A stretch of 64,000 nucleotides of DNA from Bacillus sp. NTK034. GTDB taxonomy: Bacteria > Bacillota > Bacilli > Bacillales > Cytobacillaceae. Within the stretch, counting starts at the first letter, position 1; each line of letters opens with the position of its first letter. Location of the stretch: the NCBI RefSeq assembly GCF_017303275.1, contig NZ_JAFKOJ010000004.1, positions 186,001 to 250,000 of the forward strand. The letters run 5' to 3'. Under the pieces are notes generated by a model that made no database searches, had not been told where the DNA came from, and saw nothing but the letters and a program-made list of their open reading frames with translations. Both the position numbers and the translations under genes were made by a program. Below, piece after piece: positions 45,022 to 55,215 of the stretch.

Positions 45022-45927
45022 TTATTTAGTATGATATTCCGCAATGGCTTCGCGTAAGTAGCCATTATGCTTTTTCAGAAGCCTGGCAGCTGCTTCACCT
45101 TTTAATCCTGTTAAAATTTGAAGAATCGCTGCCTTTGTATTATGGTTTTGTTCTTTGAGAGCAGCATGGGCTTCTGCATCAGATGCACCTGTTGCCATTT
45201 TAACGATATTTTCAGCACGTTTAAACAGCTTCTCATTTGTCATTTGCACATCCACCATCAGATTGCCGTACACTTTTCCGAGTTTGATCATGGAAGCTGT
45301 TGTTAACATGTTCAGGACGAGCTTTTGTGCGGTGCCTGCTTTCATTCTTGTAGAGCCTGTAACCACTTCAGGACCTGTGATAGGTGCTATCGTATATTTA
45401 GAGATTCTTCCCATTTCGGAGTTTTTGGTGCAGGCAACAGCAACAGTAACAGCACCGACTTCATTTCCATATTGAAGAGCTCCGATCGTATAAGGCGTAC
45501 GGCCGCTCGCTGCAATGCCGACAAGCACATCCTTGTCCGATAATTGAATATCTGCGACATCCTGACGTCCCTGTTCACTGTCATCCTCGGCGCCTTCAAC
45601 TGCTTCCGTCATGGCTTCTTTGCCGCCGGCGATAATGCCGACAACCATTTCCGGGTCCGTTCCATACGTTGGCGGACATTCTGAAGCATCGATAATGCCA
45701 AGACGTCCTGAGGTGCCGGCTCCAACGTAAATCAAGCGGCCTCCTTTTTTAAAACTATCCGTAATTTCATCCACCACGTTTACAATGTGAGGGATTTCTC
45801 TTGCAATGGCATTAGGAACAATCGTATCTTCCTGGTTTATGATTGTAATAATTTCTTCCGTTGTCATTAAATCTATTTTCATTGTTTTTGGGTTTCGCTG
45901 TTCGGTATTTAGCTTTGTAATATTCAT
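45022..45927 (-). CDS. murQ: N-acetylmuramic acid 6-phosphate etherase
   Basis: 301 residues. Removes lactate from MurNAc-6-phosphate to give GlcNAc-6-phosphate. A SIS domain with YVGAGTSGRLGIIDASECPPTYG (about 54-76), the catalytic Glu in EAVEGAEDD and a C-terminal UBA-like helical end are present. Third gene of murP-mupG-murQ, two bases behind mupG. The ATG follows GAGGGA. Confidence 0.97.
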   Translation of the reverse strand: MNITKLNTEQRNPKTMKIDLMTTEEIITIINQEDTIVPNAIAREIPHIVNVVDEITDSFKKGGRLIYVGAGTSGRLGIIDASECPPTYGTDPEMVVGIIAGGKEAMTEAVEGAEDDSEQGRQDVADIQLSDKDVLVGIAASGRTPYTIGALQYGNEVGAVTVAVACTKNSEMGRISKYTIAPITGPEVVTGSTRMKAGTAQKLVLNMLTTASMIKLGKVYGNLMVDVQMTNEKLFKRAENIVKMATGASDAEAHAALKEQNHNTKAAILQILTGLKGEAAARLLKKHNGYLREAIAEYHTK

Positions 45928-45929
45928 TG

Positions 45930-47000
45930 TTAATCCCTCACTATTAATTGGAATTTAGTTCCTGCCTTGATCTGATCAAGAAGCGGCAGATCCTCATCAA
46001 TAACTCTTGCGATCACATTCACGCGTTCATCCCGGGGCAGATCTGCTAAGGTAATTTGCATCTCGCCTGCGTAGCGGCCATATAGGCTATTATCAATTAT
46101 GACACTGCCTTTTTTACGTTCCAGCTGGTTCATAGGTTCCCATGTCTTTGATCCCTGCCCAGCATATGACCTTGATTCAACTGACCTTACAGCATCCCGG
46201 GCAGGATCCATCCGATTTGTATGGGGTTTGTTAAAAAGCTCCTCATAGATTTGTCCGCCAATCAGCTCGATTCGGAGAGGCAAAACACCTTCAGCAATTT
46301 TTTTCAGTTGTGCAAGAGTCCCGTCTTTTACTGAATGGTCACCGATCAGCACCTTGTCTGTATAGCAGCTGTTCATCAATTCAGCCGCCGCCGCAGCGGG
46401 TGAACAGACACGGTGTTTTTCAAGAGTGGGAAGCCCGGCAAAAATAGGCCCGCGAAGTTCAGCGTCACCAGGCACAAACGCCATGGTGGTTATCCCCATA
46501 CTTTTTAGGAACCGATTTCTCTCTATAAAAAAGTCCTTATCCAAACCCGTTTCAGGCCGAGGATAAAAATTATGCCAGGCTTCAACATTATGGGCGTTTA
46601 AGCCCAGCTCCATCCACTCCCGCAGTTCCTCAGCAGAGATAGTACTCGCATTGATTCCAAGCTTCATTTTTTTGGAGAGTTCAACAATCTGCTCAGAAGT
46701 AAAGCCGTAGTCTGCCCGTATTCCGGAGAGACCCCATTCGAGAAGAGTATCGAGCGATTCCCAGTCCAACCCCAGATGGTCCAATGATTGAGGGGAAACG
46801 TCGGCGAGGAGTTCCATTTGATGGTGCTTTGCAAGAGCACCGAGGCTCTGAAGCAAATGTTTATAAGTGCTGTGGTCATCTTCGGGAATATGGAGGGAAG
46901 TGAAGATGGATGTGAGGCCGTGAGAAGCTGCACGTTCAATCCATTTTTCATTTTGAAGCTGGCGCTCTTCTGATAGATAAACTGATATTCCAAGCATCAT
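45930..47000 (-). CDS. mupG: 6-phospho-N-acetylmuramidase MupG (DUF871)
   Basis: 356 residues, a TIM barrel (about 1-235) plus a small beta domain (240-356), with LGISVYLSEE at the start and LRADVSPQSL/ GIRADYGF-like barrel strands. MupG splits MurNAc-6P-GlcNAc taken up by MurP, as shown in Staphylococcus aureus. ATG at 47000 is chosen, five bases behind AGAGG; the GTG at 47006 overlaps that site. It shares an operon with murP and murQ, which supports the assignment. Confidence 0.92.
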   Translation of the reverse strand: MMLGISVYLSEERQLQNEKWIERAASHGLTSIFTSLHIPEDDHSTYKHLLQSLGALAKHHQMELLADVSPQSLDHLGLDWESLDTLLEWGLSGIRADYGFTSEQIVELSKKMKLGINASTISAEELREWMELGLNAHNVEAWHNFYPRPETGLDKDFFIERNRFLKSMGITTMAFVPGDAELRGPIFAGLPTLEKHRVCSPAAAAAELMNSCYTDKVLIGDHSVKDGTLAQLKKIAEGVLPLRIELIGGQIYEELFNKPHTNRMDPARDAVRSVESRSYAGQGSKTWEPMNQLERKKGSVIIDNSLYGRYAGEMQITLADLPRDERVNVIARVIDEDLPLLDQIKAGTKFQLIVRD

Positions 47001-47084
47001 GGTCACCTCTATAAGTCTGAATTTTTAAAAAATGTAATTTCATAAGTAAAGAAGGAGGAATGGCTCCTCCTTCTCCTTGTTTTA

Positions 47085-48464
47085 TTATATATTCTTAGCC
47101 ATTTCCTCTTTGAATCCGAAAAGCCATGTGAACAGGAATCCAAATGCATAGGCAATTAATAGGCCGATCAGATACAGTACGATTTGATTTGTGTGAACGA
47201 GGAATGCAAGCGGTATGCCTGAAACCCCGATGGCTACTGTAGCAATCTTGAAGAACGCCTGGAAAGCACCGCCTACAGCAGCTCCCAGACATGCTGTTAA
47301 GAAAGGACGTCCCAGCGGCAGGGTAACCCCAAAAATAAGCGGTTCGCCAATACCGAGCATTCCAACCGGAAGTCCGCCTTTGATCACTTTCTTCAGACGG
47401 GCATTTTTTGTTTTGAAGTAGATGGCGAATGCCGCACCTACCTGGCCGGCACCACCCATTGCCAGGATTGGCAGGAGCGGATCGTCGCCGATTGAGTTAA
47501 TCAATTCCATATGAACTGGAGTTAACCCTTGATGCAGCCCAGTTACTACAAGCGGAAGGAAGGTTCCGGCAAGTACAAGGCCTGCCAGGATGCCGCCAAC
47601 ATCCAGAACGCCAAGGAGACCTTTTGTGATAATGTCAGAAAGGAATCCGCCAACAGGCTGCAGAACAAAGAATGTCGCAAAGCCTGTTATTAATAATGCC
47701 AATGTTGGTGTTACGATGATATCAATTGCTGATGGAACGACTTTGCGGATTCTTTTTTCCAAAAAGGCCACTAGCGCAGCAGCGAGCATGACTCCAATCA
47801 AGCCGCCACGGCCTGGCACCAGCGCTTCACCGAAGAGAGTTATATTGGCAAGGCCCGGGTTGATTAATAGAATACCAGCCGCACCGCCCAGAGCAGGAGA
47901 CCCTCCAAACTCCTTCGCTGTGTTAATACCTACAAACACGCCCAGGTAACCGAATAAACCCCATCCAATCAGATCAAGCATTTGAACGAGCGTGGATTCC
48001 GGATCTCCGCCTGATTTGATGATTACATTATTGATACCTGCAATCAAACCTGAAGCAACGATAGCTGGAATCAGCGGGATAAAGATACTGGCAATCTTTC
48101 TTAAAAATAACTTGAAAGGAGTAGCGTTCTTCTCATTGAGTCCCGCTTTTGTCCGGGCTGCCAGTCCTTCCAATGATGTGTCAATCTCTTCGTCATCATC
48201 AACGGATGAAACATTTTTGCCTGTCATCCTGGAAACTTCGTCAGCTACTTTGGTGACAATCCCAGGTCCGAGGATGATCTGGAGTGTTTCTGCTTCCACC
48301 ACACCCATAACGCCATCAATATCCTTGATGCCATTCAGGTTGACTTTACTCTCATCGACCGGCTTCACGCGAAGGCGGGTCATGCAGGAGGCCAGTTCCG
48401 CGATATTGCCGGTGCCGCCCAACTGCTCCGTAATCTCTTTCGCCAAGCGTTCTTCTTTACGCAT
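47085..48464 (-). CDS. murP: PTS MurNAc/MurNAc-GlcNAc transporter, EIIBC
   Basis: 459 residues. An N-terminal EIIB domain with the phosphorylated Cys in LASCMTRLRV (about residue 27) and a C-terminal EIIC domain with about ten membrane segments (from about 110). No EIIA domain is fused, so a separate EIIA(Glc) is needed. It imports wall-derived amino sugars with phosphorylation. First gene of murP-mupG-murQ. The ATG follows GAGGGGG. Assignment to MurNAc rather than another sugar rests on mupG and murQ. Confidence 0.93.
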   Translation of the reverse strand: MRKEERLAKEITEQLGGTGNIAELASCMTRLRVKPVDESKVNLNGIKDIDGVMGVVEAETLQIILGPGIVTKVADEVSRMTGKNVSSVDDDEEIDTSLEGLAARTKAGLNEKNATPFKLFLRKIASIFIPLIPAIVASGLIAGINNVIIKSGGDPESTLVQMLDLIGWGLFGYLGVFVGINTAKEFGGSPALGGAAGILLINPGLANITLFGEALVPGRGGLIGVMLAAALVAFLEKRIRKVVPSAIDIIVTPTLALLITGFATFFVLQPVGGFLSDIITKGLLGVLDVGGILAGLVLAGTFLPLVVTGLHQGLTPVHMELINSIGDDPLLPILAMGGAGQVGAAFAIYFKTKNARLKKVIKGGLPVGMLGIGEPLIFGVTLPLGRPFLTACLGAAVGGAFQAFFKIATVAIGVSGIPLAFLVHTNQIVLYLIGLLIAYAFGFLFTWLFGFKEEMAKNI

Positions 48465-48525
48465 GAGTTTTTCCCCCTCTTTTTTTAAAAATAAATGAAC
48501 GTAATAAAGGCTAAAAAAATGTAAA

Positions 48526-48539
48526 TGAATTCGCTTACA
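48526..48539 (-). promoter_or_regulatory. Catabolite-responsive element (cre) before murP
   Basis: TGTAAGCGAATTCA on the minus strand fits the relaxed cre consensus TGNAANCGNWWNCA. It lies just downstream of the -10 region, a place where CcpA/HPr-Ser-P blocks transcription. hprK is the divergent neighbour. Confidence 0.65.
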
Positions 48540-48544
48540 TAATT

Positions 48545-48573
48545 ATATTACCAAGGTTTAGTATAGTTGTCTA
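48545..48573 (-). promoter_or_regulatory. murP promoter
   Basis: TAGACA (48573-48568), a 17-bp spacer and TAATAT (48550-48545) on the minus strand, the same layout as the nagA promoter. Confidence 0.72.
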
Positions 48574-48580
48574 TACCATC
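48565..48580 (-). promoter_or_regulatory. NagR-like operator upstream of murP
   Basis: GATGGTATAGACAACT on the minus strand matches the nagA operators (TGGTATAGACA) and covers the -35 hexamer of the murP promoter. Confidence 0.8.
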
Positions 48581-48824
48581 TGAATATTTTTACAAAAAGC
48601 ATATCATCATATTTATACGCAGAATATCCCTGGAAATTGTCCCTATTGAGAAGGATTAAGCATATGGGCCTAGTGTTAATTTTGTAAAAATCGTTTTCAG
48701 AAATTTGGTTCTGCGCTAAAAAGTGCTAAAATAGAGTGAAACTTCAGAGTGAATTTTTTTTGAAATTATAAGTTACATATAAAGAGATCATCCAGAAGTG
48801 CCAGCATTAAAGGAGGAACCTATT

Positions 48825-49760
48825 TTGGTAAAAGTGCGCACAAAAGATATTATAGAAAAATTTGGGCTCGAATTGATTGCCGGAGAGGAAGGCATTAACC
48901 GGCCGATTACGACGAGTGATATTTCCCGTCCAGGCCTGGAGATGGCTGGTTATTTTGATTACTATCCGGCTGAACGTATTCAATTGGTCGGAAAAACCGA
49001 GCTGTCTTTCGTTGAAAAGTTAAATAACTCCGAGCGGGAGATCCGGCTTGAACGGCTCTGTACAGATATTACACCCGGCATAATCGTCACGAGAGGACTG
49101 GATATACCTGACGAACTGATTGAAGCGGCAGAGAGGGAATCGGTTCCGCTGCTCCGCTCCAAGCAGAAAACGACCCGTTTTTCCAGCTTGCTGACCAACT
49201 TTTTGGAAAGCAAGCTTGCTCCAACCACGGCAGTTCATGGCGTCCTTGTCGATATTTATGGGGTGGGGGTATTGATAACTGGAAAAAGCGGAGTTGGTAA
49301 GAGCGAGACGGCGCTTGAGCTTGTTAAGCGGGGTCACCGCCTTGTTGCAGATGACTGCGTGGAGATCAGACAGGAAGATGAAGATTATCTGGTCGGAAAC
49401 TCACCGGAATTGATCGAACATCTGCTTGAAATCCGCGGCCTCGGCATTATCAATGTCATGACCCTTTTTGGTGCTGGAGCTGTCCGCAGCTATAAGAAAA
49501 TCTCTGTGGTCATGAATTTGGAGCTTTGGGATCCGAAAAAGCAGTATGACCGTCTTGGGCTTGATGAAGAAAAGATGAAAATCATCGATACAGAAGTGAC
49601 AAAGCTGACCATTCCGGTAAGACCCGGACGAAACCTGGCTGTCATCATTGAAGTGGCTGCCATGAACTTCCGTTTAAAGAGAATGGGCATGAATGCAGCG
49701 GAACAGTTCACGAACCGCCTGTCGGATGTGATTGAGGATGGAGACCATGATGATCGTTAA
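48825..49760 (+). CDS. hprK: HPr kinase/phosphorylase
   Basis: 311 residues. Phosphorylates HPr on Ser46 and reverses it, setting carbon catabolite repression through CcpA. Walker [10 protein letters not shown] near residue 153 and the signature [19 protein letters not shown] are present. The TTG at 48825 follows AAAGGAGG and gives [10 protein letters not shown] as in other Bacillus; the in-frame start at 48798 is upstream of the site. In B. subtilis lgt, yvoD and ppaX follow at once; here a repeat region of about 220 bp intervenes. Confidence 0.97.
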   Translation: MVKVRTKDIIEKFGLELIAGEEGINRPITTSDISRPGLEMAGYFDYYPAERIQLVGKTELSFVEKLNNSEREIRLERLCTDITPGIIVTRGLDIPDELIEAAERESVPLLRSKQKTTRFSSLLTNFLESKLAPTTAVHGVLVDIYGVGVLITGKSGVGKSETALELVKRGHRLVADDCVEIRQEDEDYLVGNSPELIEHLLEIRGLGIINVMTLFGAGAVRSYKKISVVMNLELWDPKKQYDRLGLDEEKMKIIDTEVTKLTIPVRPGRNLAVIIEVAAMNFRLKRMGMNAAEQFTNRLSDVIEDGDHDDR

Positions 49761-49775
49761 AGAGGGCAAAACACG

Positions 49776-49797
49776 TTCAATCAAACGTTTGATTGAA
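49776..49797. promoter_or_regulatory. Perfect 22-bp palindrome with ATCAAACGTTTGAT core
   Basis: TTCAATCAAAC followed by its reverse complement. The same 14-bp core is found at 31691-31712 before uvrB. Operator-like; the regulator is unknown. Confidence 0.6.
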
Positions 49798-49852
49798 AGC
49801 TGATAAACCTCACGCATAGCTTAATTAGAAGAATATTAGGAAAATGTCTGGC

Positions 49853-49968
49853 ATTAGCGCCTGTGGCAAAAGACCAGCCCAGAGGTGTGTGCGCTTTTCC
49901 TGCCATAATAGAATTTATACCATTGAACTTAGATAACTTAAGCGGGCGCCTTGCGCTTTTCGATGAGA
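49853..49968 (+). repeat. Short GCGCC-family repeat (copy 4) between hprK and lgt
   Basis: Starts near TTAGCGCCTG and ends AAGCGGGCGCCTTGCGCTTTTC, the same right end as the elements between yvlB and yvlC. The middle (ATAGAATTTATACCATTGAACTTAGATAACT) is degenerate. Confidence 0.65.
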
Positions 49969-49981
49969 AGGAGAAGTGATC

Positions 49982-50806
49982 ATGGAAAACAATATTCAGC
50001 CGTTAGATCCAATTGCCATTTCCCTTGGGCCGATTCAGGTCCACTGGTATGGCCTGATTATCGGTGTTGGCATTGCACTGGCTCTCATAATCGCAATGAG
50101 AGAAGGGGAGAGAAGGGGACTCCCTAAAGATATCTTTGCCGACTTAATGCTGTGGGCTATTCCCATTGCGATAATTTCTGCAAGAATCTATTACGTTATT
50201 TTTCAATGGGATTTTTACTCACAGAATCCGGGTGAAATCATCAAAATATGGAATGGCGGAATTGCCATTCATGGAGCCTTGATTGGTTCTGTCATCACAG
50301 CTTATGTTTTTGCAAAGAAAAAGAAGATATCATTCTGGAAGCTGGCCGATATAGCTGCCCCAAGCATCATTTTAGGGCAGGCAATCGGGCGCTGGGGCAA
50401 CTTCATGAACCAGGAGGCCCATGGCAGGGAAGTCAGCCGGGCATTCCTTGAAAATATGCATTTGCCTGAATTTATCATTGACCAGATGTATATTAATGGA
50501 GCCTATTATCATCCGACGTTTTTATATGAATCAATTTGGAATATCATTGGATTTATCATTCTTATCTTATTAAGAAGAGCAAACTTAAGGCGCGGGGAGC
50601 TATTCCTCTCGTATGTAATCTGGTATTCGATCGGCCGTTTCTTCGTAGAAGGCCTGCGGACCGACAGCCTCATGCTTACTGAGACTTTAAGGATTGCCCA
50701 GACGATATCTATCGTTCTTATTATTGGGGCGCTAGTCCTGATTTTTTATAGAAGAGCAGAGGGTCTTGCCAAATCTCGTTATTTGGATAAAGCCGAGGGG
50801 AAATAA
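49982..50806 (+). CDS. lgt: Prolipoprotein diacylglyceryl transferase
   Basis: 274 residues, seven transmembrane segments. Adds diacylglycerol to the lipobox Cys of lipoproteins such as MetQ and CccB in this window. HGALIG and the signature [13 protein letters not shown] are intact. The ATG at 49982 follows AAGGAGAAG. 19 bp before yvoD. Confidence 0.97.
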   Translation: MENNIQPLDPIAISLGPIQVHWYGLIIGVGIALALIIAMREGERRGLPKDIFADLMLWAIPIAIISARIYYVIFQWDFYSQNPGEIIKIWNGGIAIHGALIGSVITAYVFAKKKKISFWKLADIAAPSIILGQAIGRWGNFMNQEAHGREVSRAFLENMHLPEFIIDQMYINGAYYHPTFLYESIWNIIGFIILILLRRANLRRGELFLSYVIWYSIGRFFVEGLRTDSLMLTETLRIAQTISIVLIIGALVLIFYRRAEGLAKSRYLDKAEGK

Positions 50807-50825
50807 CGGACAGGGGAGAGTAGAG

Positions 50826-51773
50826 ATGCTGGTTGAATCTTGCAAACGGGGGCTGATGGCCGGCTTGAAGACAACATGGACACTGGGGAAAGTCATATTT
50901 CCGGTCACGCTGATTGTGGCACTGCTGCAGCATACGCCAGTGCTTCCATGGGTCATCAGGCTGATCACGCCCCTTATGAATCTGATTGGGCTGTCAGGAG
51001 ATGCAGCCATACCGCTTGTATTGGGGAACTTCTTGAATTTGTATGCGGGGATTGGAGCCATTTTAACACTCGATCTCTCGGTAAAAGAAGTATTTATTAT
51101 TGCCGTCATGCTGTCTTTTTCACATAATATGCTGATTGAAACAGGAGTGGCATTGAAGGTCGGCGTTAAGCTTTGGGTCGTTCTGGCAGTTCGCATCGGA
51201 CTGGCGCTTTTAAGCGCAATTGTCATAAACCTTGTTTGGCAGGGAGGATCCAAAACGGCTAAGTACGGATTTATTCCGGCAAAAGAAGAACAGGTATCCG
51301 GTGCAATGCCAATCCTGCTGGATGCACTGCAGACTGCATTGCTCGGTATTCTCCAGCTTGCCATCATCGTCATACCGCTGATGATTATTATTCAAATCTT
51401 AAAAGATAAGCAATGGCTTGCTGTTTTTTCAAAATGGATGGCGCCTGTGACCAGGGCACTTGGAATGAAAGAAAATACGTCTACCACTCTTGCAGCCGGT
51501 TTGCTGATTGGCCTTGCATATGGGGCGGGCGTCATGATTCAGGCAGTAGAGGAAGATGGCGTCAGCAAACGAGATGTAACGATCGCATTTATTTTCCTCG
51601 TTGCCTGCCATGCCGTCGTTGAAGATACTTTGATTTTTGTGCCGCTTGGCATTCCGGTATTACCGCTTCTGCTGATCCGCCTGGGAGTGGCAATTATTCT
51701 GACGTTAGCAGTGGCATCGATCTGGAAGCGTGCTGATCTGGCAAAAAGAAAGGAAGCAACATATGAGCATTAA
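50826..51773 (+). CDS. yvoD: Nucleoside-recognition (Gate) domain membrane protein YvoD
   Basis: 315 residues, about eight membrane segments, with two Gate-like repeats ([18 protein letters not shown] and [14 protein letters not shown]-type helices). The family includes spore and nucleoside-transport related proteins, but substrate is not known. The ATG at 50826 follows GGGGAGAG. It overlaps ppaX by 11 bp, as in B. subtilis gene order. Confidence 0.88.
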   Translation: MLVESCKRGLMAGLKTTWTLGKVIFPVTLIVALLQHTPVLPWVIRLITPLMNLIGLSGDAAIPLVLGNFLNLYAGIGAILTLDLSVKEVFIIAVMLSFSHNMLIETGVALKVGVKLWVVLAVRIGLALLSAIVINLVWQGGSKTAKYGFIPAKEEQVSGAMPILLDALQTALLGILQLAIIVIPLMIIIQILKDKQWLAVFSKWMAPVTRALGMKENTSTTLAAGLLIGLAYGAGVMIQAVEEDGVSKRDVTIAFIFLVACHAVVEDTLIFVPLGIPVLPLLLIRLGVAIILTLAVASIWKRADLAKRKEATYEH

Positions 51774-52410
51774 CACACTATTATTTGACTTAGATGGAAC
51801 ATTGATTGACACAAATGAATTGATTATTTCCTCGTTTTTGCATACGCTGGGAAAATATTATCCTGACCGCTATCAGCGGGAAGATGTTCTCCCGTTCATG
51901 GGGCCGACCCTGCATGAAACTTTCGAGTCCATCAACCCGGAAAAAGTGGAGGAGATGATCTCGGTTTACCGGGAGTACAATATTAAGAACCACGACGTGC
52001 TTGTAAAGGAATTTGCCGGTGTGTTTGAAACGATTCGGACATTAAAAGAGTCGGGATATAAACTGGGCATTGTTACGACGAAAGTTTCCAATGTAGTTGA
52101 AAAGGGCCTAAAGCTGACAAATCTTGACCAGTTTTTCGACGTGGTTGTTACGCTCGACCATGTGGATAAGCCAAAGCCCGATCCGGAGCCAATCCTGAAG
52201 GCATTGAGCCTGCTGGATGCGAAGCCTGAAGAAGCAATTATGGTCGGCGATAATTCGCACGATATCGATGGAGGAAAAAACGCCGGCACAAAAACGGCTG
52301 GTGTTGCCTGGACAGCGAAAGGCCGTGATTTCCTCGAGCGCTTTGAACCGGATTATATGCTGGACAATATGGCTGACCTGCTCGATATTCTTGAGGCAGA
52401 AAACCAATGA
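51763..52410 (+). CDS. ppaX: Pyrophosphatase PpaX (HAD family)
   Basis: 215 residues. Cleaves the pyrophosphate released by HPr-Ser-P dephosphorylation by HprK. HAD motifs: [13 protein letters not shown] (residues 8-20), VTTK, Lys in KPKPDPEPI and [14 protein letters not shown]. The ATG at 51763 follows AAAGGAAG. Overlaps yvoF by four bases (ATGA). Confidence 0.96.
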   Translation: MSINTLLFDLDGTLIDTNELIISSFLHTLGKYYPDRYQREDVLPFMGPTLHETFESINPEKVEEMISVYREYNIKNHDVLVKEFAGVFETIRTLKESGYKLGIVTTKVSNVVEKGLKLTNLDQFFDVVVTLDHVDKPKPDPEPILKALSLLDAKPEEAIMVGDNSHDIDGGKNAGTKTAGVAWTAKGRDFLERFEPDYMLDNMADLLDILEAENQ

Positions 52411-52958
52411 GAAAAACGGAGCGTTTTCCGGTAGAGGGAGGCAATTCTCTCTGGCATGTGTATAAAACGGTTCCGTTCTTAAAGGTGGTCAAAAACTTTA
52501 TTGTGATCCAGCTTGCGCGCTATACGCCATTTCTGGGCATGAAAAATTGGCTCTATCGTAATTTCCTGAGAATGAAGGTAGGGGATCAGACATCATTCGC
52601 ACTCATGGTTATGCTGGATGTCATGTTCCCGGAAAAAATCAGTGTCGGCCGCAACTCGGTCATCGGATATAACACGACGATTCTCGCCCATGAATATTTG
52701 ATTAAGGAATATCGCCTCGGCAGGGTTGAAATTGGCAGCGAAGTCATGATTGGCGCCAATTCAACCATTCTTCCCGGCATCACGATCGGAGATGGTGCGA
52801 TTGTTTCAGCTGGAACGCTTGTTCATAAAGATGTCCCATCTGGCGCTTTTGTTGGCGGAAACCCGATGCGTGTCATCTATACAAAGGAAGAACTTGCCGC
52901 ACGCTGGGCGGATGATCCGATATATGGTGGTAATAAAGAGAAGACTCCGCTAGCTTAG
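52407..52958 (+). CDS. yvoF: Left-handed beta-helix acetyltransferase YvoF
   Basis: 183 residues. Hexapeptide repeats ([52 protein letters not shown]) form a trimeric O-acetyltransferase-type beta-helix. Acceptor unknown. Last gene of the lgt-yvoD-ppaX-yvoF group, before a terminator. Confidence 0.9.
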   Translation: MRKTERFPVEGGNSLWHVYKTVPFLKVVKNFIVIQLARYTPFLGMKNWLYRNFLRMKVGDQTSFALMVMLDVMFPEKISVGRNSVIGYNTTILAHEYLIKEYRLGRVEIGSEVMIGANSTILPGITIGDGAIVSAGTLVHKDVPSGAFVGGNPMRVIYTKEELAARWADDPIYGGNKEKTPLA

Positions 52959-52976
52959 GCTGGCGGGGTTTTTTAT
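52943..52976 (+). terminator. Intrinsic terminator of the lgt-yvoF operon
   Basis: ACTCCGCTAGC and GCTGGCGGGGT pair around a short loop, then TTTTTTATT. Confidence 0.85.
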
Positions 52977-53073
52977 TATTGTGTGAGATGTTGGATAGAT
53001 AACAAAAGATGCAGATATTTTTAGATGTAAGTCTTAACTTAAATAACCTTTCCAAAAAAGTACAAACTATAAG

Positions 53074-53106
53074 AAAGCTCCTTTTTTAAAAAAGGGAGTC
53101 TTTTTT
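53074..53106 (+). terminator. Second terminator-like hairpin before hisZ
   Basis: GCTCCTTTTTT and AAAAAAGGGAGT pair, followed by CTTTTTT. It lies upstream of the his promoter, so it probably only blocks read-through. Confidence 0.65.
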
Positions 53107-53125
53107 ATTTTTCTGCTCCTTTTGG

Positions 53126-53154
53126 TTGACGGCATGGAGTTTGCGCGTTAAACT
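53126..53154 (+). promoter_or_regulatory. Likely sigma-A promoter of the his operon
   Basis: TTGACG (53126-53131), a 17-bp spacer and TAAACT (53149-53154), 76 bp before hisZ. No T-box leader or histidine-rich leader peptide was seen in the remaining leader. Confidence 0.7.
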
Positions 53155-53229
53155 ACATATAACTTCAATTTGCTACCATATTAGCGAACTAAAGGATTCG
53201 GAATTTTTAAGTCATAGAGGTGAATACGC

Positions 53230-54414
53230 TTGAGCCGATTATTTATGTTTGAAAAGCCGTTAGGCATGAGAGATACATTACCGGATTTATATGAAAGAAA
53301 GGCAGCAGTCCGGTCATCCATCCAGGGGGAAATGAAACGCTGGGGCTATCAGTTTATCGAAACGCCTGCACTCGAATATTACGAAACAGTTGGAGCGGCA
53401 TCAGCAATACTTGATCAGCAGCTGTTCAAGCTGCTTGATCAGCAGGGCCATACCCTTGTGCTGCGTCCGGATATGACTGCACCGATCGCAAGGGTGGCAG
53501 CATCCCGTCTATTAAAAGACGAGCTGCCGATCAGGCTTGCCTATTCTGCCAATGTATACCGCGCCCAGCAGCGGGAGGGTGGCAGGCCGGCTGAGTTTGA
53601 GCAGATCGGTGTTGAATGCATTGGCGACCATACGATCAGTGCGGATGGAGAAGGGATGGCGATGATGATCTCTGCTTTGAAAGAAGCTGGGCTTCAGAAC
53701 TTCCAGCTTTCCGCCGGCCACATCGGTTTTGTCCGGGACTTCTTCCAGCAAATTTTAGGAACAGAAGAAAGAGTGGAAAACCTGACAAGATTTTTATATG
53801 AGAAGAATTATGTAGGATACAGGGAACATGTAAAGAGCCTGGCTCTTTCATCCATTGATAAACAAAGGCTTCTTGATTTTCTTAAATTAAGAGGCGGGGA
53901 AGAAGTCATTGAGATTGCTTATGGGCTTCTGGAAAACGGCACAGGAAAAAAAGCCTTATCCGAGCTCGAACAGCTTTGGGGCATTATGCAGGACTACGGC
54001 CAGGAAGGCACAGTTAAATTTGATTTAACACTCGTCAGCCATATGAGCTACTACACAGGAATTCTTTTTGAAGTATATGCAGGAAATGTTGGTTTCCCGA
54101 TCGGAAATGGCGGCCGCTATGATCTGCTCCTCCAAAAGTTCGGAAAAGATACGGGAGCAACCGGCTTTGCCATCAGAATGGACCGCTTGCTCGAGGCGCT
54201 TGAAGGCAGCAATGCAGCAGAACCTGTGTACTGCATTTTATACAGTCCGGAACGCCGCAAAGAGGCATTCGATTTTGCGAAAGAAGAACGTTCTGCCGGA
54301 AAGAAAGTGGTCCTGCAGGATATTAGCGGTGTCAAGGATATCGATGCCTGCACCAGCCAATACGAGGATATTACCTTTTTAGTCGGAAAAGCTGGAAAGG
54401 AGAGCATAAAATGA
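53230..54414 (+). CDS. hisZ: ATP phosphoribosyltransferase regulatory subunit
   Basis: 394 residues, class II aminoacyl-tRNA-synthetase-like fold. It pairs with the short HisG to form the first enzyme of histidine synthesis and makes it sensitive to histidine. [36 protein letters not shown] and [13 protein letters not shown] are conserved. The TTG start follows AGAGGTGAA. Overlaps hisG by four bases. Confidence 0.96.
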   Translation: MSRLFMFEKPLGMRDTLPDLYERKAAVRSSIQGEMKRWGYQFIETPALEYYETVGAASAILDQQLFKLLDQQGHTLVLRPDMTAPIARVAASRLLKDELPIRLAYSANVYRAQQREGGRPAEFEQIGVECIGDHTISADGEGMAMMISALKEAGLQNFQLSAGHIGFVRDFFQQILGTEERVENLTRFLYEKNYVGYREHVKSLALSSIDKQRLLDFLKLRGGEEVIEIAYGLLENGTGKKALSELEQLWGIMQDYGQEGTVKFDLTLVSHMSYYTGILFEVYAGNVGFPIGNGGRYDLLLQKFGKDTGATGFAIRMDRLLEALEGSNAAEPVYCILYSPERRKEAFDFAKEERSAGKKVVLQDISGVKDIDACTSQYEDITFLVGKAGKESIK

Positions 54415-55055
54415 GTGATGTTTTAACGATTGCGATGCCAAAGGGGCGCATTTTTGAAGAAGCGGCTGAATTGCTCCGCCAGGCAGGCTTTCAATTGCCG
54501 CCGGAATTTGATGATTCTCGAAAATTGATTATAGATGTGCCGGAAGAGAATTTCCGCTTTATCCTCGCCAAGCCGATGGATGTGCCAACCTATGTAGAGC
54601 ATGGGGTAGCAGACCTTGGGATTGCCGGGAAAGACGTAATGCTTGAAGAAGAACGAGATGTTTACGAGCTTCTTGATTTGAAAATCAGTGCCTGCTATCT
54701 TGCGGTTGCAGGACTGCCAAATACAAGGCTGAATGATGTTGCTCCTAAAATTGCAACAAAGTATCCGCAGATTGCGGCAGCTTATTTCCGAGAGCAGGGG
54801 GAGCAGGTGGAGATCATTAAATTGAACGGCTCCATAGAGCTGGCGCCGATGATCGGGCTGGCCGACCGGATCGTCGATATCGTATCAACTGGCCGTACGC
54901 TAAAAGAGAATGGCCTCGTTGAATACGAAACCATTGTCGGCATCACTTCAAGATTGATAGTCAATCCTGTCAGCTACCGCATGAAGGATGAACGCATAAG
55001 TGATCTGGTTGGACGTCTTACGGAAGTAATAGCAGGAGAAGAAATTCGTACTTAA
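54411..55055 (+). CDS. hisG: ATP phosphoribosyltransferase, short form
   Basis: 214 residues, the short form that needs HisZ. Joins ATP and [21 protein letters not shown] at the start and the PRPP site [16 protein letters not shown] near 160 are present. The stop codon lies within the first bases of the structured element at 55051-55204, which separates it from hisD. Confidence 0.97.
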   Translation: MSDVLTIAMPKGRIFEEAAELLRQAGFQLPPEFDDSRKLIIDVPEENFRFILAKPMDVPTYVEHGVADLGIAGKDVMLEEERDVYELLDLKISACYLAVAGLPNTRLNDVAPKIATKYPQIAAAYFREQGEQVEIIKLNGSIELAPMIGLADRIVDIVSTGRTLKENGLVEYETIVGITSRLIVNPVSYRMKDERISDLVGRLTEVIAGEEIRT

Positions 55056-55204
55056 AGTGAAACTTCCATAAGTGGCGTTCTTCCACTGATGGTTAGTTGA
55101 ACCAATCGGGCCTTTATGGGCAGTTTATCCCTGCCTGATTCTAATTAGGTCTTGATTGGAAATATGAGGTAGGGTATTACTGCCCGTTAATCTGCGATAA
55201 AGGA
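55051..55204 (+). repeat. Structured dispersed element inside the his operon (copy 2 of 2)
   Basis: Begins CTTAAAGTGAAACTTCC over the hisG stop and ends CTGCGATAAAGGA just before hisD. First hairpin CCATAAGTGG/CCACTGATGG; invariant GGTTAGTTGAACCAATCGGGC; second hairpin TGGGCAGT with ACTGCCCG, extended by CCCTGCCT with AGGTAGGG. Same layout as 38616-38775. Confidence 0.85.
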
Positions 55205-55215
55205 TGTAGAGGTCT

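Noticed and set aside
53155-53229. T-box or leader peptide control of the his operon
   Set aside because: No T-box core sequence and no run of His codons were found between the promoter and hisZ.
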